Assembly: GCF_029870285.1 (NCBI RefSeq)
Contig: NZ_JACSYA010000015.1
Location: 1 to 64,000, forward strand
DNA from: Delftia sp. PS-11
GTDB lineage: Bacteria; Pseudomonadota; Gammaproteobacteria; Burkholderiales; Burkholderiaceae_C
DNA length: 64,000 bases
Direction: 5' to 3'
The notes beneath the pieces are model-generated. The model searched no databases. It had not been told where the DNA came from and saw nothing but the letters and a program-made list of their open reading frames with translations. This document shows positions 54,234 to 63,423 of the stretch, one piece after another; the stretch's first letter is position 1; every line of letters begins with the position of its first letter. Position numbers and translations under genes: made by a program.

Positions 54234-54264
54234 CACAGGGTCTCCTTTCACGGCATTGCCTCCA

Positions 54265-56712
54265 TCATGCGCGCAGGCGTGCATCCAGACGCTGCTGCAG
54301 CTGCCCGATCACCGCCTGCACAGCCTGCTCGATCTGCACGTCGGTCAGCGAGCTTTCATCGTGCCCCAGCGTCAGGCGCACCGCCAGACTCTTTTCGTCC
54401 TGGGCCAGCGCGCCCGGCGCAGCCGCCTCGCCTGCCTTGAGCGCCTTGGGCCGGAACACATCGAACAGCACAGCAGAACGCAGCAGGCCGCCGGTCTGCG
54501 CGGCGTTGACCGCCTGCATGAGCTGGGCATGCGTGATTTTCTCATTCACGACAACGGCAATATCGCGCTCTACCGCCTGATGCTTGGCCACAGGCTTGAA
54601 AACTGGCACTTCGCGCGCAAGCACGGCATCGAGCTCCAGCTCGAACAGCACAGGCGCCTGGGCAAGATCCCATTGCTGGCGCCATTGGGGATGCAACTCG
54701 CCGACGAAACCGATGGCCTGGCCATCGAGCAGCACGCGCGCGCAGCGGCCAGGATGCATGGCGGGGTGCTCAGCCGGTTCGAACACAGGCTGGCGCGGCG
54801 CCAGCAACGCTTCGACATCGCCCTTGACATCGTAGAAGTCCACCTTGGCTTCACCACGTCCCCACTGCAGCTGCTCGGCCGCGCCCCAGGCCAGGCCCGC
54901 CACGCGCATGGGCTGGTGAAAGCCCTTGACCGTGGTATCGCTGTCCAGAACGCTGTCATCCTTGAGGAAGACACGGCCCAGCTCGAACACGCGCACGCGC
55001 TCGGCCTTGCGGTCTGCGTTGAACTTGAGCACCTGCATCAGCGAGCCGATGAGACTGGAGCGCATCACGCTGAGCTGGCTGGCAATCGGATTGAGCAGCT
55101 GGATGGGGTTGGCATTGCCCGCCAGATCCTTCTCCCATGCCGCCTCGACAAAACTGAAATTGATGGTTTCCTGGTAGCCCAGATCCGCCAGCGCATGGCG
55201 CACAGCGAAATGGCTGCGCCGGTTCTCGGCGCGCAGCTTGGGCGCGATAGGCGCCAGCGGCTTGGTCGTGGGCAGCTTCTCGTAGCCCACCATCCGCGCC
55301 ACTTCCTCGATCAGGTCTTCCTCGATATTGATGTCGAAGCGGAAACTCGGCGGCGTGACGATCAGCACGCCATCGCCCTGCTCCACCGGCAGGCCCAGGC
55401 CAGCCAGTGCGTCATAGCATTGCTGCTGCGTCAGCGGCATGCCGATGACCTTGGCCGCGCGCGCCACGCGCAGCGTGACCGGCCGGGGCTCTGGCATGCG
55501 CGCCTTCTGATCGTCAATGGGGCCGCAGACAGTCTCAGGCGTGCCGCAGATCTGCAGCACCAGCTCGGTGATGCGCTCGATGTGCTCGACCGTGAGTTCG
55601 GGATCGACGCCGCGCTCGAAGCGGTGGCCTGCATCGGTCGAGAAGTTGTAGCGGCGCGAGCGGCCGGCGATGGACTTGGGCCACCAGAACGCCGCCTCGA
55701 TATAGATATGGCGCGTATCGTCGGAAACCGCCGTGGCGTCGCCGCCCATGATGCCGGCCAGCGACTCGACTTCGCGCTCGTCCGCAATCACGCCCACCTG
55801 GCCATCGACAGTGACGGTGTTGCCATTGAGCAGCTTGAGCTGCTCGCCCTCCCGGCCCCAGCGCACCTGCAGAGCGCCATGGATCTTGTCAAGGTCGAAA
55901 ATGTGGGAAGGACGGCCCAGCTCGAACATCACATAGTTGGAGATGTCCACCAGCGGCGCCACGCTGCGCTGGCCGCAGCGGGCAAGGCGGTCCACCATCC
56001 ACTGCGGCGTACTGGCCTGGGTGTTGACATTGCGCACCACGCGGCCGGAGAAGCGGCCGCACAGGTCAGGCGCCTCGATCTTCACGGCGATACGGTCCTG
56101 CACGCCCACGGCAGCAGGCGCGAACACGGGCGCCTTGAGCTCAGCGCCAGTCAGCGCAGCCACCTCGCGCGCCACACCATAGACACTCAGGCAGTGCGCG
56201 AGATTGGGCGTGAGCTTGAGCGTGAACAGCGTGTCATCCAGGTTCAGGTACTGGCGGATGTTCTGGCCCAGGGGCGCATCCAGCGGCAGCTCCATCAGGC
56301 CGCCATGGTCCTCGGACAGCTTGAGCTCGCGAGCCGAGCACAGCATGCCGAAGCTCTCCACACCGCGCAGCTTGCCGATCTTGATCAGGAAAGGCTTGCC
56401 GTCTTCACCGGGTGGCAGCTCGGCACCCACCATGGCGCAGGGCACGCGGATGCCCACACGCGCATTGGGCGCACCGCAGACAATGGTCAGCAGCTCGGGC
56501 CCGCCCACATCAACCTGGCACACGCGCAGGCGGTCAGCGTTGGGATGCTGCTCGGCAGCCTTGATCTCACCCACAACGATCTTGGTGAACGGCGGTGCCA
56601 CGGGCTCCAGCTCCTCCACCTCCAGACCGGCCATGGTCAGGGTGTCGGCCAGCTCTTGGGTGGTCAGCGGCGGATTGCAGAACTCGCGCAGCCAGGATTC
56701 GGGAAATTGCAT
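54265..56712 (-). CDS. pheT: Phenylalanyl-tRNA synthetase beta subunit
   Basis: An 815-residue PheRS beta subunit, about the length of E. coli PheT (795). N-terminal [20 protein letters not shown], the tRNA-binding EMAP-like domain ([20 protein letters not shown]), the B3/B4 core used in editing, the B5 domain and the C-terminal anticodon-recognition ferredoxin-like domain are all present. It forms the alpha2beta2 enzyme with PheS upstream, separated by a 212-base GC-rich gap. Confidence 0.97.
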   Translation of the reverse strand: MQFPESWLREFCNPPLTTQELADTLTMAGLEVEELEPVAPPFTKIVVGEIKAAEQHPNADRLRVCQVDVGGPELLTIVCGAPNARVGIRVPCAMVGAELPPGEDGKPFLIKIGKLRGVESFGMLCSARELKLSEDHGGLMELPLDAPLGQNIRQYLNLDDTLFTLKLTPNLAHCLSVYGVAREVAALTGAELKAPVFAPAAVGVQDRIAVKIEAPDLCGRFSGRVVRNVNTQASTPQWMVDRLARCGQRSVAPLVDISNYVMFELGRPSHIFDLDKIHGALQVRWGREGEQLKLLNGNTVTVDGQVGVIADEREVESLAGIMGGDATAVSDDTRHIYIEAAFWWPKSIAGRSRRYNFSTDAGHRFERGVDPELTVEHIERITELVLQICGTPETVCGPIDDQKARMPEPRPVTLRVARAAKVIGMPLTQQQCYDALAGLGLPVEQGDGVLIVTPPSFRFDINIEEDLIEEVARMVGYEKLPTTKPLAPIAPKLRAENRRSHFAVRHALADLGYQETINFSFVEAAWEKDLAGNANPIQLLNPIASQLSVMRSSLIGSLMQVLKFNADRKAERVRVFELGRVFLKDDSVLDSDTTVKGFHQPMRVAGLAWGAAEQLQWGRGEAKVDFYDVKGDVEALLAPRQPVFEPAEHPAMHPGRCARVLLDGQAIGFVGELHPQWRQQWDLAQAPVLFELELDAVLAREVPVFKPVAKHQAVERDIAVVVNEKITHAQLMQAVNAAQTGGLLRSAVLFDVFRPKALKAGEAAAPGALAQDEKSLAVRLTLGHDESSLTDVQIEQAVQAVIGQLQQRLDARLRA

Positions 56713-56924
56713 ATCAGACTCTTTGGCGTTGGTTCGGTCCGCGCGCCAGGGCGCTGGCGGACCCCATGAACGTATTGACGACTCTCACTCCACTCCCCCG
56801 AGTGGCTTGACCATGCGACTGGCGCGGCCCAAGCCCGGGACGCCGGGCAAGCGCCGCCTCGCGGCGAGGGCGTCGCCCCCCTCCCAGGGGGATGGCACGC
56901 AGCGCCTCAGGGGGTGGCCCATTT
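56713..56924. repeat. GC-rich hairpin cluster between pheS and pheT
   Basis: Four short inverted repeats follow each other in this 212-base gap: CGCCAG/CTGGCG around 56743-56758, GCCCG/CGGGC around 56834-56849, CGCCGC/GCGGCG around 56851-56865 and CCCCCT/AGGGGG around 56878-56892. No gene fits. It looks like a dispersed intergenic repeat typical of this bacterial family, lying between two genes that are usually almost adjacent. Confidence 0.5.
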
Positions 56925-57977
56925 CTAGCGGAACTGCGACAGGAAGCGGATGTCGCCGTCGAAGAACAGGCGCAGATCGTTGACGCCATAACGCAGCATG
57001 GTCAGGCGGTCGGGACCCATGCCAAAGGCAAAGCCGATGTATTTTTCGGGGTCCAGCCCCATGTTGCGCACCACGTTGGGGTGCACCTGACCGGAGCCGG
57101 CCACTTCCAGCCAGCGGCCTGCCAGCGGGCCGCTCTGGAACTGGATGTCGATCTCGGCGCTGGGCTCGGTGAAGGGGAAGAAGCTGGGGCGGAAACGCAG
57201 CACCAGATCGTCGCTTTCAAAGAAGGTCTTGCAGAAATCGGTGAAGACCACCTTCAAGTCCTTGAAGCTGACGTTCTCGCCGATCCACAGGCCTTCGCAC
57301 TGGTGGAACATGGGCGAATGCGTGGCATCGCTGTCCACGCGGTAGGTGCGGCCCGGCGCGATCACCCGGATCTCGGGCATGCCCTGCCCTGCATCGAGCA
57401 GGTTGCGGTATTTCTTGACATGCTGCACGGCATGACGCACCTGCATGGGGCTGGTGTGCGTACGCAGCAGATTAGGGGCCTGCTCGGTGCCACCTTCCAC
57501 ATAGAAGGTATCGTGCATCGAACGGGCGGGATGGTCTTCAGGCGTATTCAGCGCCGTGAAGTTGAACCAGTCGGATTCGATCTCGGGGCCTTCGGCCACA
57601 TCAAAGCCCATGGAGCCAAAGATGCCCTCAATGCGCTCCAGCGTCAGCGACACAGGGTGCAGACCGCCCTGTCCGCGGCGACGGCCCGGCAGCGTCACGT
57701 CCAGCACTTCCGCCTTGAGGTGCGCCTGCAGCTCAGCATCGGCCAGGGCCTTGCGGCGCGCCGTCAGCGCTGCTTCGATCGCCTGCTTGGCCACGTTGAT
57801 GGCCGCTCCGCGCGACTTCTTCTCTTCGACGGAAAGCTGCGCCATGCCCTTCATGAGCTCGGTCACCTTGCCCGACTTGCCCAGAAACTGCGCCTTGGCA
57901 TTTTCCAGATCGGCGGGGGTTTGTGCCTGCGCGAACAGTTGCTGCGCGCTTTCGACCAGAGAATCCAACTCGTTCAT
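56925..57977 (-). CDS. pheS: Phenylalanyl-tRNA synthetase alpha subunit
   Basis: A 350-residue class II synthetase catalytic subunit. The N-terminal coiled coil [15 protein letters not shown] is followed by motif 1 ([17 protein letters not shown]), motif 2 ([21 protein letters not shown]) and motif 3 ([19 protein letters not shown]). It attaches Phe to tRNA-Phe with PheT. An intrinsic terminator-like hairpin lies 30 bases upstream of the start, as in the E. coli pheST attenuator. Confidence 0.97.
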   Translation of the reverse strand: MNELDSLVESAQQLFAQAQTPADLENAKAQFLGKSGKVTELMKGMAQLSVEEKKSRGAAINVAKQAIEAALTARRKALADAELQAHLKAEVLDVTLPGRRRGQGGLHPVSLTLERIEGIFGSMGFDVAEGPEIESDWFNFTALNTPEDHPARSMHDTFYVEGGTEQAPNLLRTHTSPMQVRHAVQHVKKYRNLLDAGQGMPEIRVIAPGRTYRVDSDATHSPMFHQCEGLWIGENVSFKDLKVVFTDFCKTFFESDDLVLRFRPSFFPFTEPSAEIDIQFQSGPLAGRWLEVAGSGQVHPNVVRNMGLDPEKYIGFAFGMGPDRLTMLRYGVNDLRLFFDGDIRFLSQFR

Positions 57978-57999
57978 ATCGACTCTTTATCGACCTGTG

Positions 58000-58041
58000 A
58001 AAAAAACAAGGGCTAGCAGCCTTTTCAAGCCCTAGCCCTTG
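58000..58041 (-). terminator. Attenuator-type terminator between rplT and pheS
   Basis: CAAGGGCTAG (58007-58016) pairs with CTAGCCCTTG (58032-58041), with an internal CTT/AAG extension, and the minus strand continues TTTTTTTC. The hairpin lies between the rplT stop (58088) and the pheS start (57977). It would let part of the transcription stop after the ribosomal protein genes. The only nearby short reading frame (MMARSANSKG) has no Phe codons, so a leader-peptide mechanism like E. coli pheM is not supported. Confidence 0.7.
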
Positions 58042-58087
58042 CTGTTTGCGCTGCGTGCCATCATGCCGATGGCCGCAGACCGTTATC

Positions 58088-58447
58088 TCAAGCAGCCAGC
58101 TTGGCCTTGACTTGATCAACGATGCTGCCAAAGGCAGCCTTGTCGTGCACCGCGATATCGGCCAGCATCTTGCGGTCGATTTCGATGGAAGCCTTCTTCA
58201 GGCCGTTGGTGAACTGGCTGTAGGTCAGGCCCAGTTCACGTGCAGCGGCGTTGATACGGGCGATCCACAGCTGGCGGAACACGCGCTTCTTGGTACGGCG
58301 GTCACGGTAGGCATATTGGCCTGCCTTCATCACCGCCTGCTTGGCGATGCGGAAGACATTACCGCGGCGGCCGCGGAAACCCTTGGACAGGGCCAGAACT
58401 TTTTTGTGACGGGCGCGGGCCGTTACACCACGTTTGACGCGAGGCAT
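58088..58447 (-). CDS. rplT: Ribosomal protein L20
   Basis: A 119-residue 50S protein of standard length (118 in E. coli). It begins [20 protein letters not shown] and is rich in Lys/Arg; the RNA-binding C-terminal domain ([20 protein letters not shown]) is conserved. An AAGGAG site precedes it. It follows rpmI by 26 bases. In other bacteria L20 represses its own operon by binding the leader; a structured leader lies upstream of rpmI here. Confidence 0.98.
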   Translation of the reverse strand: MPRVKRGVTARARHKKVLALSKGFRGRRGNVFRIAKQAVMKAGQYAYRDRRTKKRVFRQLWIARINAAARELGLTYSQFTNGLKKASIEIDRKMLADIAVHDKAAFGSIVDQVKAKLAA

Positions 58448-58473
58448 GTGTTTTCTCCTTGTTCGTCAGTGAA

Positions 58474-58677
58474 TTACAGGCCAGCCATCGGCAGCATCTG
58501 AGCGATGTGACCCATGTTGGTCTCATGCACAGCCACTGCACCACGCAGGTGACGCTTGTTCTTGGTGGTCTTCTTGGTCAAGATGTGACGCTTGAAGGCT
58601 TGACCGCGCTTGACGGTGCCACCGGGACGAACGCGAAAACGCTTCTTCGCGCTGCTCTTGGTCTTCATTTTGGGCAT
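58474..58677 (-). CDS. rpmI: Ribosomal protein L35
   Basis: A 67-residue 50S protein that begins [20 protein letters not shown] and carries the family motif [18 protein letters not shown]. The frame is open upstream, but the family length (65) fixes the start at 58677. Between infC and rpmI lies a 206-base leader with two strong hairpins (58776-58805 and 58810-58849), the likely target of L20 autocontrol. Confidence 0.97.
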   Translation of the reverse strand: MPKMKTKSSAKKRFRVRPGGTVKRGQAFKRHILTKKTTKNKRHLRGAVAVHETNMGHIAQMLPMAGL

Positions 58678-58775
58678 TTGAATGCTCCTGTTGATTGTGC
58701 TCGTGAGGCGGCTCGCAACACTGCGCGCACTTGCTGGCCCCGAGACACTTTTTTGCCGGCCCATGTCCGGCATGC

Positions 58776-58849
58776 GCAAGGTGCGAGGCATGCCGCGCAC
58801 CTTGCAATTGCAAGAACCGGCACGAGGAACACCCCCAGCCGGTTCTTGC
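58776..58849 (-). promoter_or_regulatory. Structured leader of rpmI-rplT
   Basis: Two neighbouring long inverted repeats: GCAAGGTGCG (58776-58785) with CGCACCTTGC (58796-58805), and GCAAGAACCGGC (58810-58821) with GCCGGTTCTTGC (58838-58849). The palindrome TTGCAATTGCAA (58802-58813) bridges them and could swap the pairings. Neither is followed by a T-run on the minus strand, so they are not simple terminators. L20-dependent translational control is inferred from the known E. coli and Bacillus cases. Confidence 0.6.
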
Positions 58850-58883
58850 CAATTTTTTCAGCCCCAAAAGGGCGAAACCGCAA

Positions 58884-59492
58884 TTATGCCTTATCGGCCA
58901 CTGCAGGTGCAGCAGTTTCTGCCTGCTGCTTGCCGCCAGCGGCGGGCTTCTTGCGCGCCGGGGCGACCATCATCACCATCTGGCGGCCTTCCAGCTTGGG
59001 GAACTGCTCCACCTGGATGGTGTCGGCCAGATCGTCACGCAGACGGTTCAGCAGGTCCAGACCCAGCTGCTGGTGCGTGATTTCACGGCCGCGAAAGCGC
59101 AGCGTGATCTTGCACTTGTCGCCATCCGCCAGAAAACGGCGGATGTTGCGCAGCTTGATGTTGTAGTCGCCATCATCGGTACCAGGGCGGAACTTCACTT
59201 CCTTGATTTCGATGACGGTTTGCTTGGCCTTGGCTTCTGCAGCCTTCTTTTGTTCAAGGTACTTGAACTTGCCGTAGTCCATCAGCCGGCAGACAGGCGG
59301 AGTTGCCGTGGCGGCAATTTCCACCAGGTCCACATCCAGATCGCCTGCCATGCGCAGGGCTTCCTGCAGAGGAACGATACCCAGGGGCTCGTTGTCAGGG
59401 CCAGACAGACGCACTTCAGGCGCCATGATTTCACGGTTGAGGCGATGCTTGCGCTCTTCACGGTGGCGCCGATCACGAAATTCAGTAGCTAT
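58884..59492 (-). CDS. infC: Translation initiation factor IF-3 with non-canonical ATA start
   Basis: A 202-residue IF3. The N domain reads [20 protein letters not shown], and [16 protein letters not shown] and the C domain [20 protein letters not shown] follow. It ends with an Ala-rich tail. The conserved start residue precedes ATEFRD, where the codon is ATA (59492-59490). GGGTGA lies at the right distance upstream. A GTG nine bases earlier (59501) has its ribosome site too close. IF3 rejects AUU/AUA/AUC starts, the classical autoregulation of infC, so ATA makes sense. No ATG exists before residue MAPEV. Confidence 0.88.
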   Translation of the reverse strand: MATEFRDRRHREERKHRLNREIMAPEVRLSGPDNEPLGIVPLQEALRMAGDLDVDLVEIAATATPPVCRLMDYGKFKYLEQKKAAEAKAKQTVIEIKEVKFRPGTDDGDYNIKLRNIRRFLADGDKCKITLRFRGREITHQQLGLDLLNRLRDDLADTIQVEQFPKLEGRQMVMMVAPARKKPAAGGKQQAETAAPAVADKA

Positions 59493-59530
59493 GGTTCTCA
59501 CCCTTGGATTTGGTTGCTACAACAGCGTAG

Positions 59531-59557
59531 CCGCTTGCGTGCGACGCACGCAAGCGG
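59531..59557 (-). promoter_or_regulatory. Perfect 13-bp inverted repeat between thrS and infC
   Basis: CCGCTTGCGTGCG (59531-59543), a single central A, then CGCACGCAAGCGG (59545-59557). It sits 39 bases upstream of the infC start. There is no T-run on the minus strand, so it is not a terminator; it may be an RNA-processing or translational control element in the operon's mRNA. Confidence 0.55.
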
Positions 59558-59581
59558 TCTACCGCCTGCGGAAAGGCCCCT

Positions 59582-61513
59582 TCAGGCCTTGGCGGCGATG
59601 TCCTTGGTGATGAGCTCGATGAACTCTTCAACCGTCATCACGCCAAGGTCCTTGTTGCCCCGTGCGCGCACTGCCACTGCTCCTGCCGCCTTTTCCTTGT
59701 CACCTGCGACGAGGATGTAGGGCAGCTTTTGCAACGAATGCTCCCGTATTTTATACGTAATCTTTTCGTTACGCAGATCAGTCACTACCCTAAGACCTTG
59801 ATTCGGCAATGCTTTTTGCAGCTTTTGCGCCACGTCGCGCACATAGTCCGCCTGCGAGTCGGTGATATTGAGCACCGCCACCTGCGTGGGAGCCAGCCAG
59901 GTGGGCAACGCGCCGGCGTGCTGCTCGATCAGAATGCCGATGAATCGCTCCAGGCTGCCCACGATGGCGCGGTGCAGCATCACGGGACGGTGGCGGCCAC
60001 CGTCTTCGCCCACATACTCCGCATCCAGGCGCTCGGGCATGGAAAAGTCCACCTGAATGGTGCCGCACTGCCACTGGCGGCCGATCGCATCCTTGAGCGT
60101 GTACTCGATCTTGGGACCGTAGAACGCGCCGTCGCCGGGCGAGAGCACGTACTCGCAGCCCGAAGCCTCCAGGCTGTTGATCAGCGCCGCTTCCGCCTTG
60201 TCCCAGATTTCATCGGAGCCAATGCGCGCCTCGGGACGCGTGGCCACCTTGTAGATGATGTCGGTGAAGCCGAAATCCCTGTAGACCTTCTGCAGCAGCG
60301 TGGTGAAGGCCAGCACCTCGGGCTGAATCTGATCCTCGGTACAGAAGACATGGCCGTCATCCTGCGTGAAGCCGCGCACGCGCATGATGCCATGCAGGCC
60401 GCCCGTGGGTTCATTGCGGTGGCACTGGCCGAATTCGCCGTAGCGCAGTGGCAGGTCGCGGTAGCTCTTGATGCCCTGCTTGAAAATCAGGATGTGGCCG
60501 GGGCAGTTCATCGGCTTGAGCGCGTAGTCGCGCTTTTCCGACTCCGTGACGAACATGTTGTCGCGGTACTTGTCCCAGTGGCCGGTCTTCTCCCACAGGG
60601 TCTTGTCCAGAATCTGCGGCCCCTTGACCTCCTGGTAGCCGTTGTCGCGGTAGACACGGCGCATGTACTGCTCGACCTCCTGCCACAGCGACCAGCCCTT
60701 GGGGTGCCAGAACACGGTACCGGGCGAATGCTCGTCGATATGGAACAGATCGAGCTCGCGGCCCAGCTTGCGGTGGTCGCGCTTTTCAGCCTCCTCCAGC
60801 ATGTGCAGGTACTGCTGCAGGTCATCCTTGGTGGCCCAGGCAGTGCCGTAGACGCGCTGCAGCATCTCGTTGCGGTGGTCGCCGCGCCAGTAGGCGCCAG
60901 CCACCTTCATCAGCTTGAAGAACTTGAGCTTGCCGGTGCTGGGCACGTGGGGGCCACGGCACAGGTCCTCGAAGCCGCCTTCACGGTACAGGCTCACATC
61001 CTCGTTGGTGGGGATGCTGGCAATGATCTCGGCCTTGTAGTTTTCGCCGATGCCCTTGAAATACGCCACCGCCTCGTCACGCGGCAGCACGCGGCGCACC
61101 ACGGGCTCATCCTTGGCAGCCAGTTCGGCCATGCGCTTTTCGATGGCAGCCAGGTCCTCGGGAGTGAATGGGCGCTTGTACGAGAAGTCGTAGTAAAAGC
61201 CATTTTCGATCACCGGGCCGATGGTGACCTGTGCATCGGGGAACAGCTCCTTGACGGCATAGGCCAACAAGTGAGCGGTCGAGTGGCGGATCACTTCCAG
61301 ACCATCAGCGTCCTTGGCCGTCACGATGGACAGAGACTGGTCCTTGTCAAGGACATAGCTGGTGTCAACCACCCTGGCATCCTCGCCCGTGCCGACCTTG
61401 CCGGCCAGCGCCGCCTTGGCCAGGCCAGAGCCGATCGAAGCGGCCACCTCGGCCACGGTCACCGGGCCGGGATACTCGCGTTGCGAACCGTCGGGAAGCG
61501 TAATGTGGATCAT
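59582..61513 (-). CDS. thrS: Threonyl-tRNA synthetase
   Basis: A 643-residue class II synthetase (642 in E. coli). An N-terminal TGS domain ([20 protein letters not shown]) is followed by the editing domain with [20 protein letters not shown]. The catalytic core contains MNCPGHI (zinc Cys), the [12 protein letters not shown] motif and zinc His residues, and an anticodon-binding domain completes it. It charges tRNA-Thr and edits Ser. An AAGGA site precedes the start. Its expression is probably controlled by the Thr-codon leader and terminator immediately upstream (61560-61682). Confidence 0.98.
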   Translation of the reverse strand: MIHITLPDGSQREYPGPVTVAEVAASIGSGLAKAALAGKVGTGEDARVVDTSYVLDKDQSLSIVTAKDADGLEVIRHSTAHLLAYAVKELFPDAQVTIGPVIENGFYYDFSYKRPFTPEDLAAIEKRMAELAAKDEPVVRRVLPRDEAVAYFKGIGENYKAEIIASIPTNEDVSLYREGGFEDLCRGPHVPSTGKLKFFKLMKVAGAYWRGDHRNEMLQRVYGTAWATKDDLQQYLHMLEEAEKRDHRKLGRELDLFHIDEHSPGTVFWHPKGWSLWQEVEQYMRRVYRDNGYQEVKGPQILDKTLWEKTGHWDKYRDNMFVTESEKRDYALKPMNCPGHILIFKQGIKSYRDLPLRYGEFGQCHRNEPTGGLHGIMRVRGFTQDDGHVFCTEDQIQPEVLAFTTLLQKVYRDFGFTDIIYKVATRPEARIGSDEIWDKAEAALINSLEASGCEYVLSPGDGAFYGPKIEYTLKDAIGRQWQCGTIQVDFSMPERLDAEYVGEDGGRHRPVMLHRAIVGSLERFIGILIEQHAGALPTWLAPTQVAVLNITDSQADYVRDVAQKLQKALPNQGLRVVTDLRNEKITYKIREHSLQKLPYILVAGDKEKAAGAVAVRARGNKDLGVMTVEEFIELITKDIAAKA

Positions 61514-61559
61514 GGGATTCCTTCAATATTTCTCGGGGGCGCGCCACCCCCCAAAAGCA

Positions 61560-61589
61560 AAAAAGCGCGGAGCCAGGTCCGCGCTTTTT
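61560..61589 (-). terminator. Intrinsic terminator in the thrS leader
   Basis: AAAAAGCGCGGA (61560-61571) and TCCGCGCTTTTT (61578-61589) form a perfect 12-bp stem with a 6-base loop, followed on the minus strand by a T-run. It ends 46 bases before the thrS ATG, so unless it is disrupted thrS would not be transcribed from the upstream promoter. It is the final pairing of an attenuator-like set. Confidence 0.9.
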
Positions 61590-61667
61590 GAAAGGTCGAG
61601 TCAGTCTCGTGCAGGCGCGAACCGCCAGCCGCTAGCGGCCGGTGTACATCTCCGATGTAGTTCGCGG
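61576..61667 (-). promoter_or_regulatory. Mutually exclusive RNA pairings of the thrS attenuator
   Basis: Segment 1 CCGCGAAC (61667-61660, inside the leader codons) can pair with segment 2 GGTTCGCGC (61623-61615). Segment 2 can instead pair over 9 positions (one G-U) with segment 3 GCGCGGACC (61584-61576). Segment 3 is also the left arm of the terminator with 61571-61565. A smaller hairpin, TACATC/GATGTA (61658-61644), lies inside the leader frame. Stalling at Thr codons would hide segment 1, free 2 to pair with 3, and prevent termination. Confidence 0.7.
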
Positions 61668-61682
61668 TGTCATAACCAGCAT
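61632..61682 (-). CDS. Thr-rich leader peptide of thrS (predicted)
   Basis: A 16-codon frame, MLVMTPRTTSEMYTGR, then TAG. Four of 16 codons are Thr (ACA, ACT, ACA, ACC), about four times the usual share. A start at the inner ATG (61673) is also possible and has the better spacing to the upstream AAAGG. The first half of the frame overlaps segment 1 of the leader's alternative pairings, and its stop codon lies 9 bases before segment 2. It is too short to score by itself; the case rests on the Thr codons and the structure it sits in. Confidence 0.7.
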   Translation of the reverse strand: MLVMTPRTTSEMYTGR

Positions 61683-61732
61683 TGCCTTTCTCGCCCTTGT
61701 CAGTTGAAAATCTTTGCCATTCTAACCACAGC

Positions 61733-61770
61733 AAAGAAAAAGCGCCCGAAGCACAAGGCCCCGGACGCTT
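61733..61770 (-). terminator. Intrinsic terminator after aceA
   Basis: AAGCGTCCGGG and TTCGGGCGCTT pair on the minus strand around TTGTGC (61770-61740), ending in TTTTTCTTT. It lies 48 bases after the aceA stop and separates aceA from the thrS transcription unit. Confidence 0.8.
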
Positions 61771-61817
61771 CTTCACCCCTATCTACTACCTGAAGCTTGA
61801 CTCACTACAGCCGCGCT

Positions 61818-63149
<1,332 letters not shown>

Positions 63150-63244
63150 GTTGCTCTCCAGGGAGGTGGTTGAAACAAGCGGCTTTCTTGCGTCGGCCTT
63201 GGGATCAAATTTAAGCCTTTCAGCGTCCTCAATCCATCTCTTGT

Positions 63245-63334
63245 GTCTTATATAAGACTAAATTTTTTCTATTAAAAATCAAATACTTGCAACATTTTTT
63301 CTCAATGCGAAATTAAATTTCTCGTATTGAGAAA
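63245..63334. promoter_or_regulatory. Palindrome-rich aceA control region
   Basis: GTCTTATATAAGAC (63245-63258) is a perfect 14-base palindrome 96 bases upstream of the aceA start. TTTCTCAAT (63298-63306) and ATTGAGAAA (63326-63334) form a second inverted repeat around GAAATTAAATTTC (63309-63321). The stretch is unusually AT-rich. The 14-base palindrome looks like a dimeric repressor site; which regulator binds is unknown. Confidence 0.6.
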
Positions 63335-63423
63335 TTTTTCCGCATTGCAGCATTTCATTTTTTCATCATGTGAAAACGCAATCGCAGTCGATGAAAAATG
63401 CCCTCGGCTATCATGCCCTGCCC

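Noticed and set aside
54004..56769. A 921-codon open frame opposite pheT
   Set aside because: Antisense shadow of pheT with low-complexity His/Ala/Gln-rich translation and no ribosome site.
61560..61682. T-box riboswitch upstream of thrS
   Set aside because: The conserved T-box sequence and specifier-loop layout are absent. The Thr-codon leader with three alternative pairings explains the region better.
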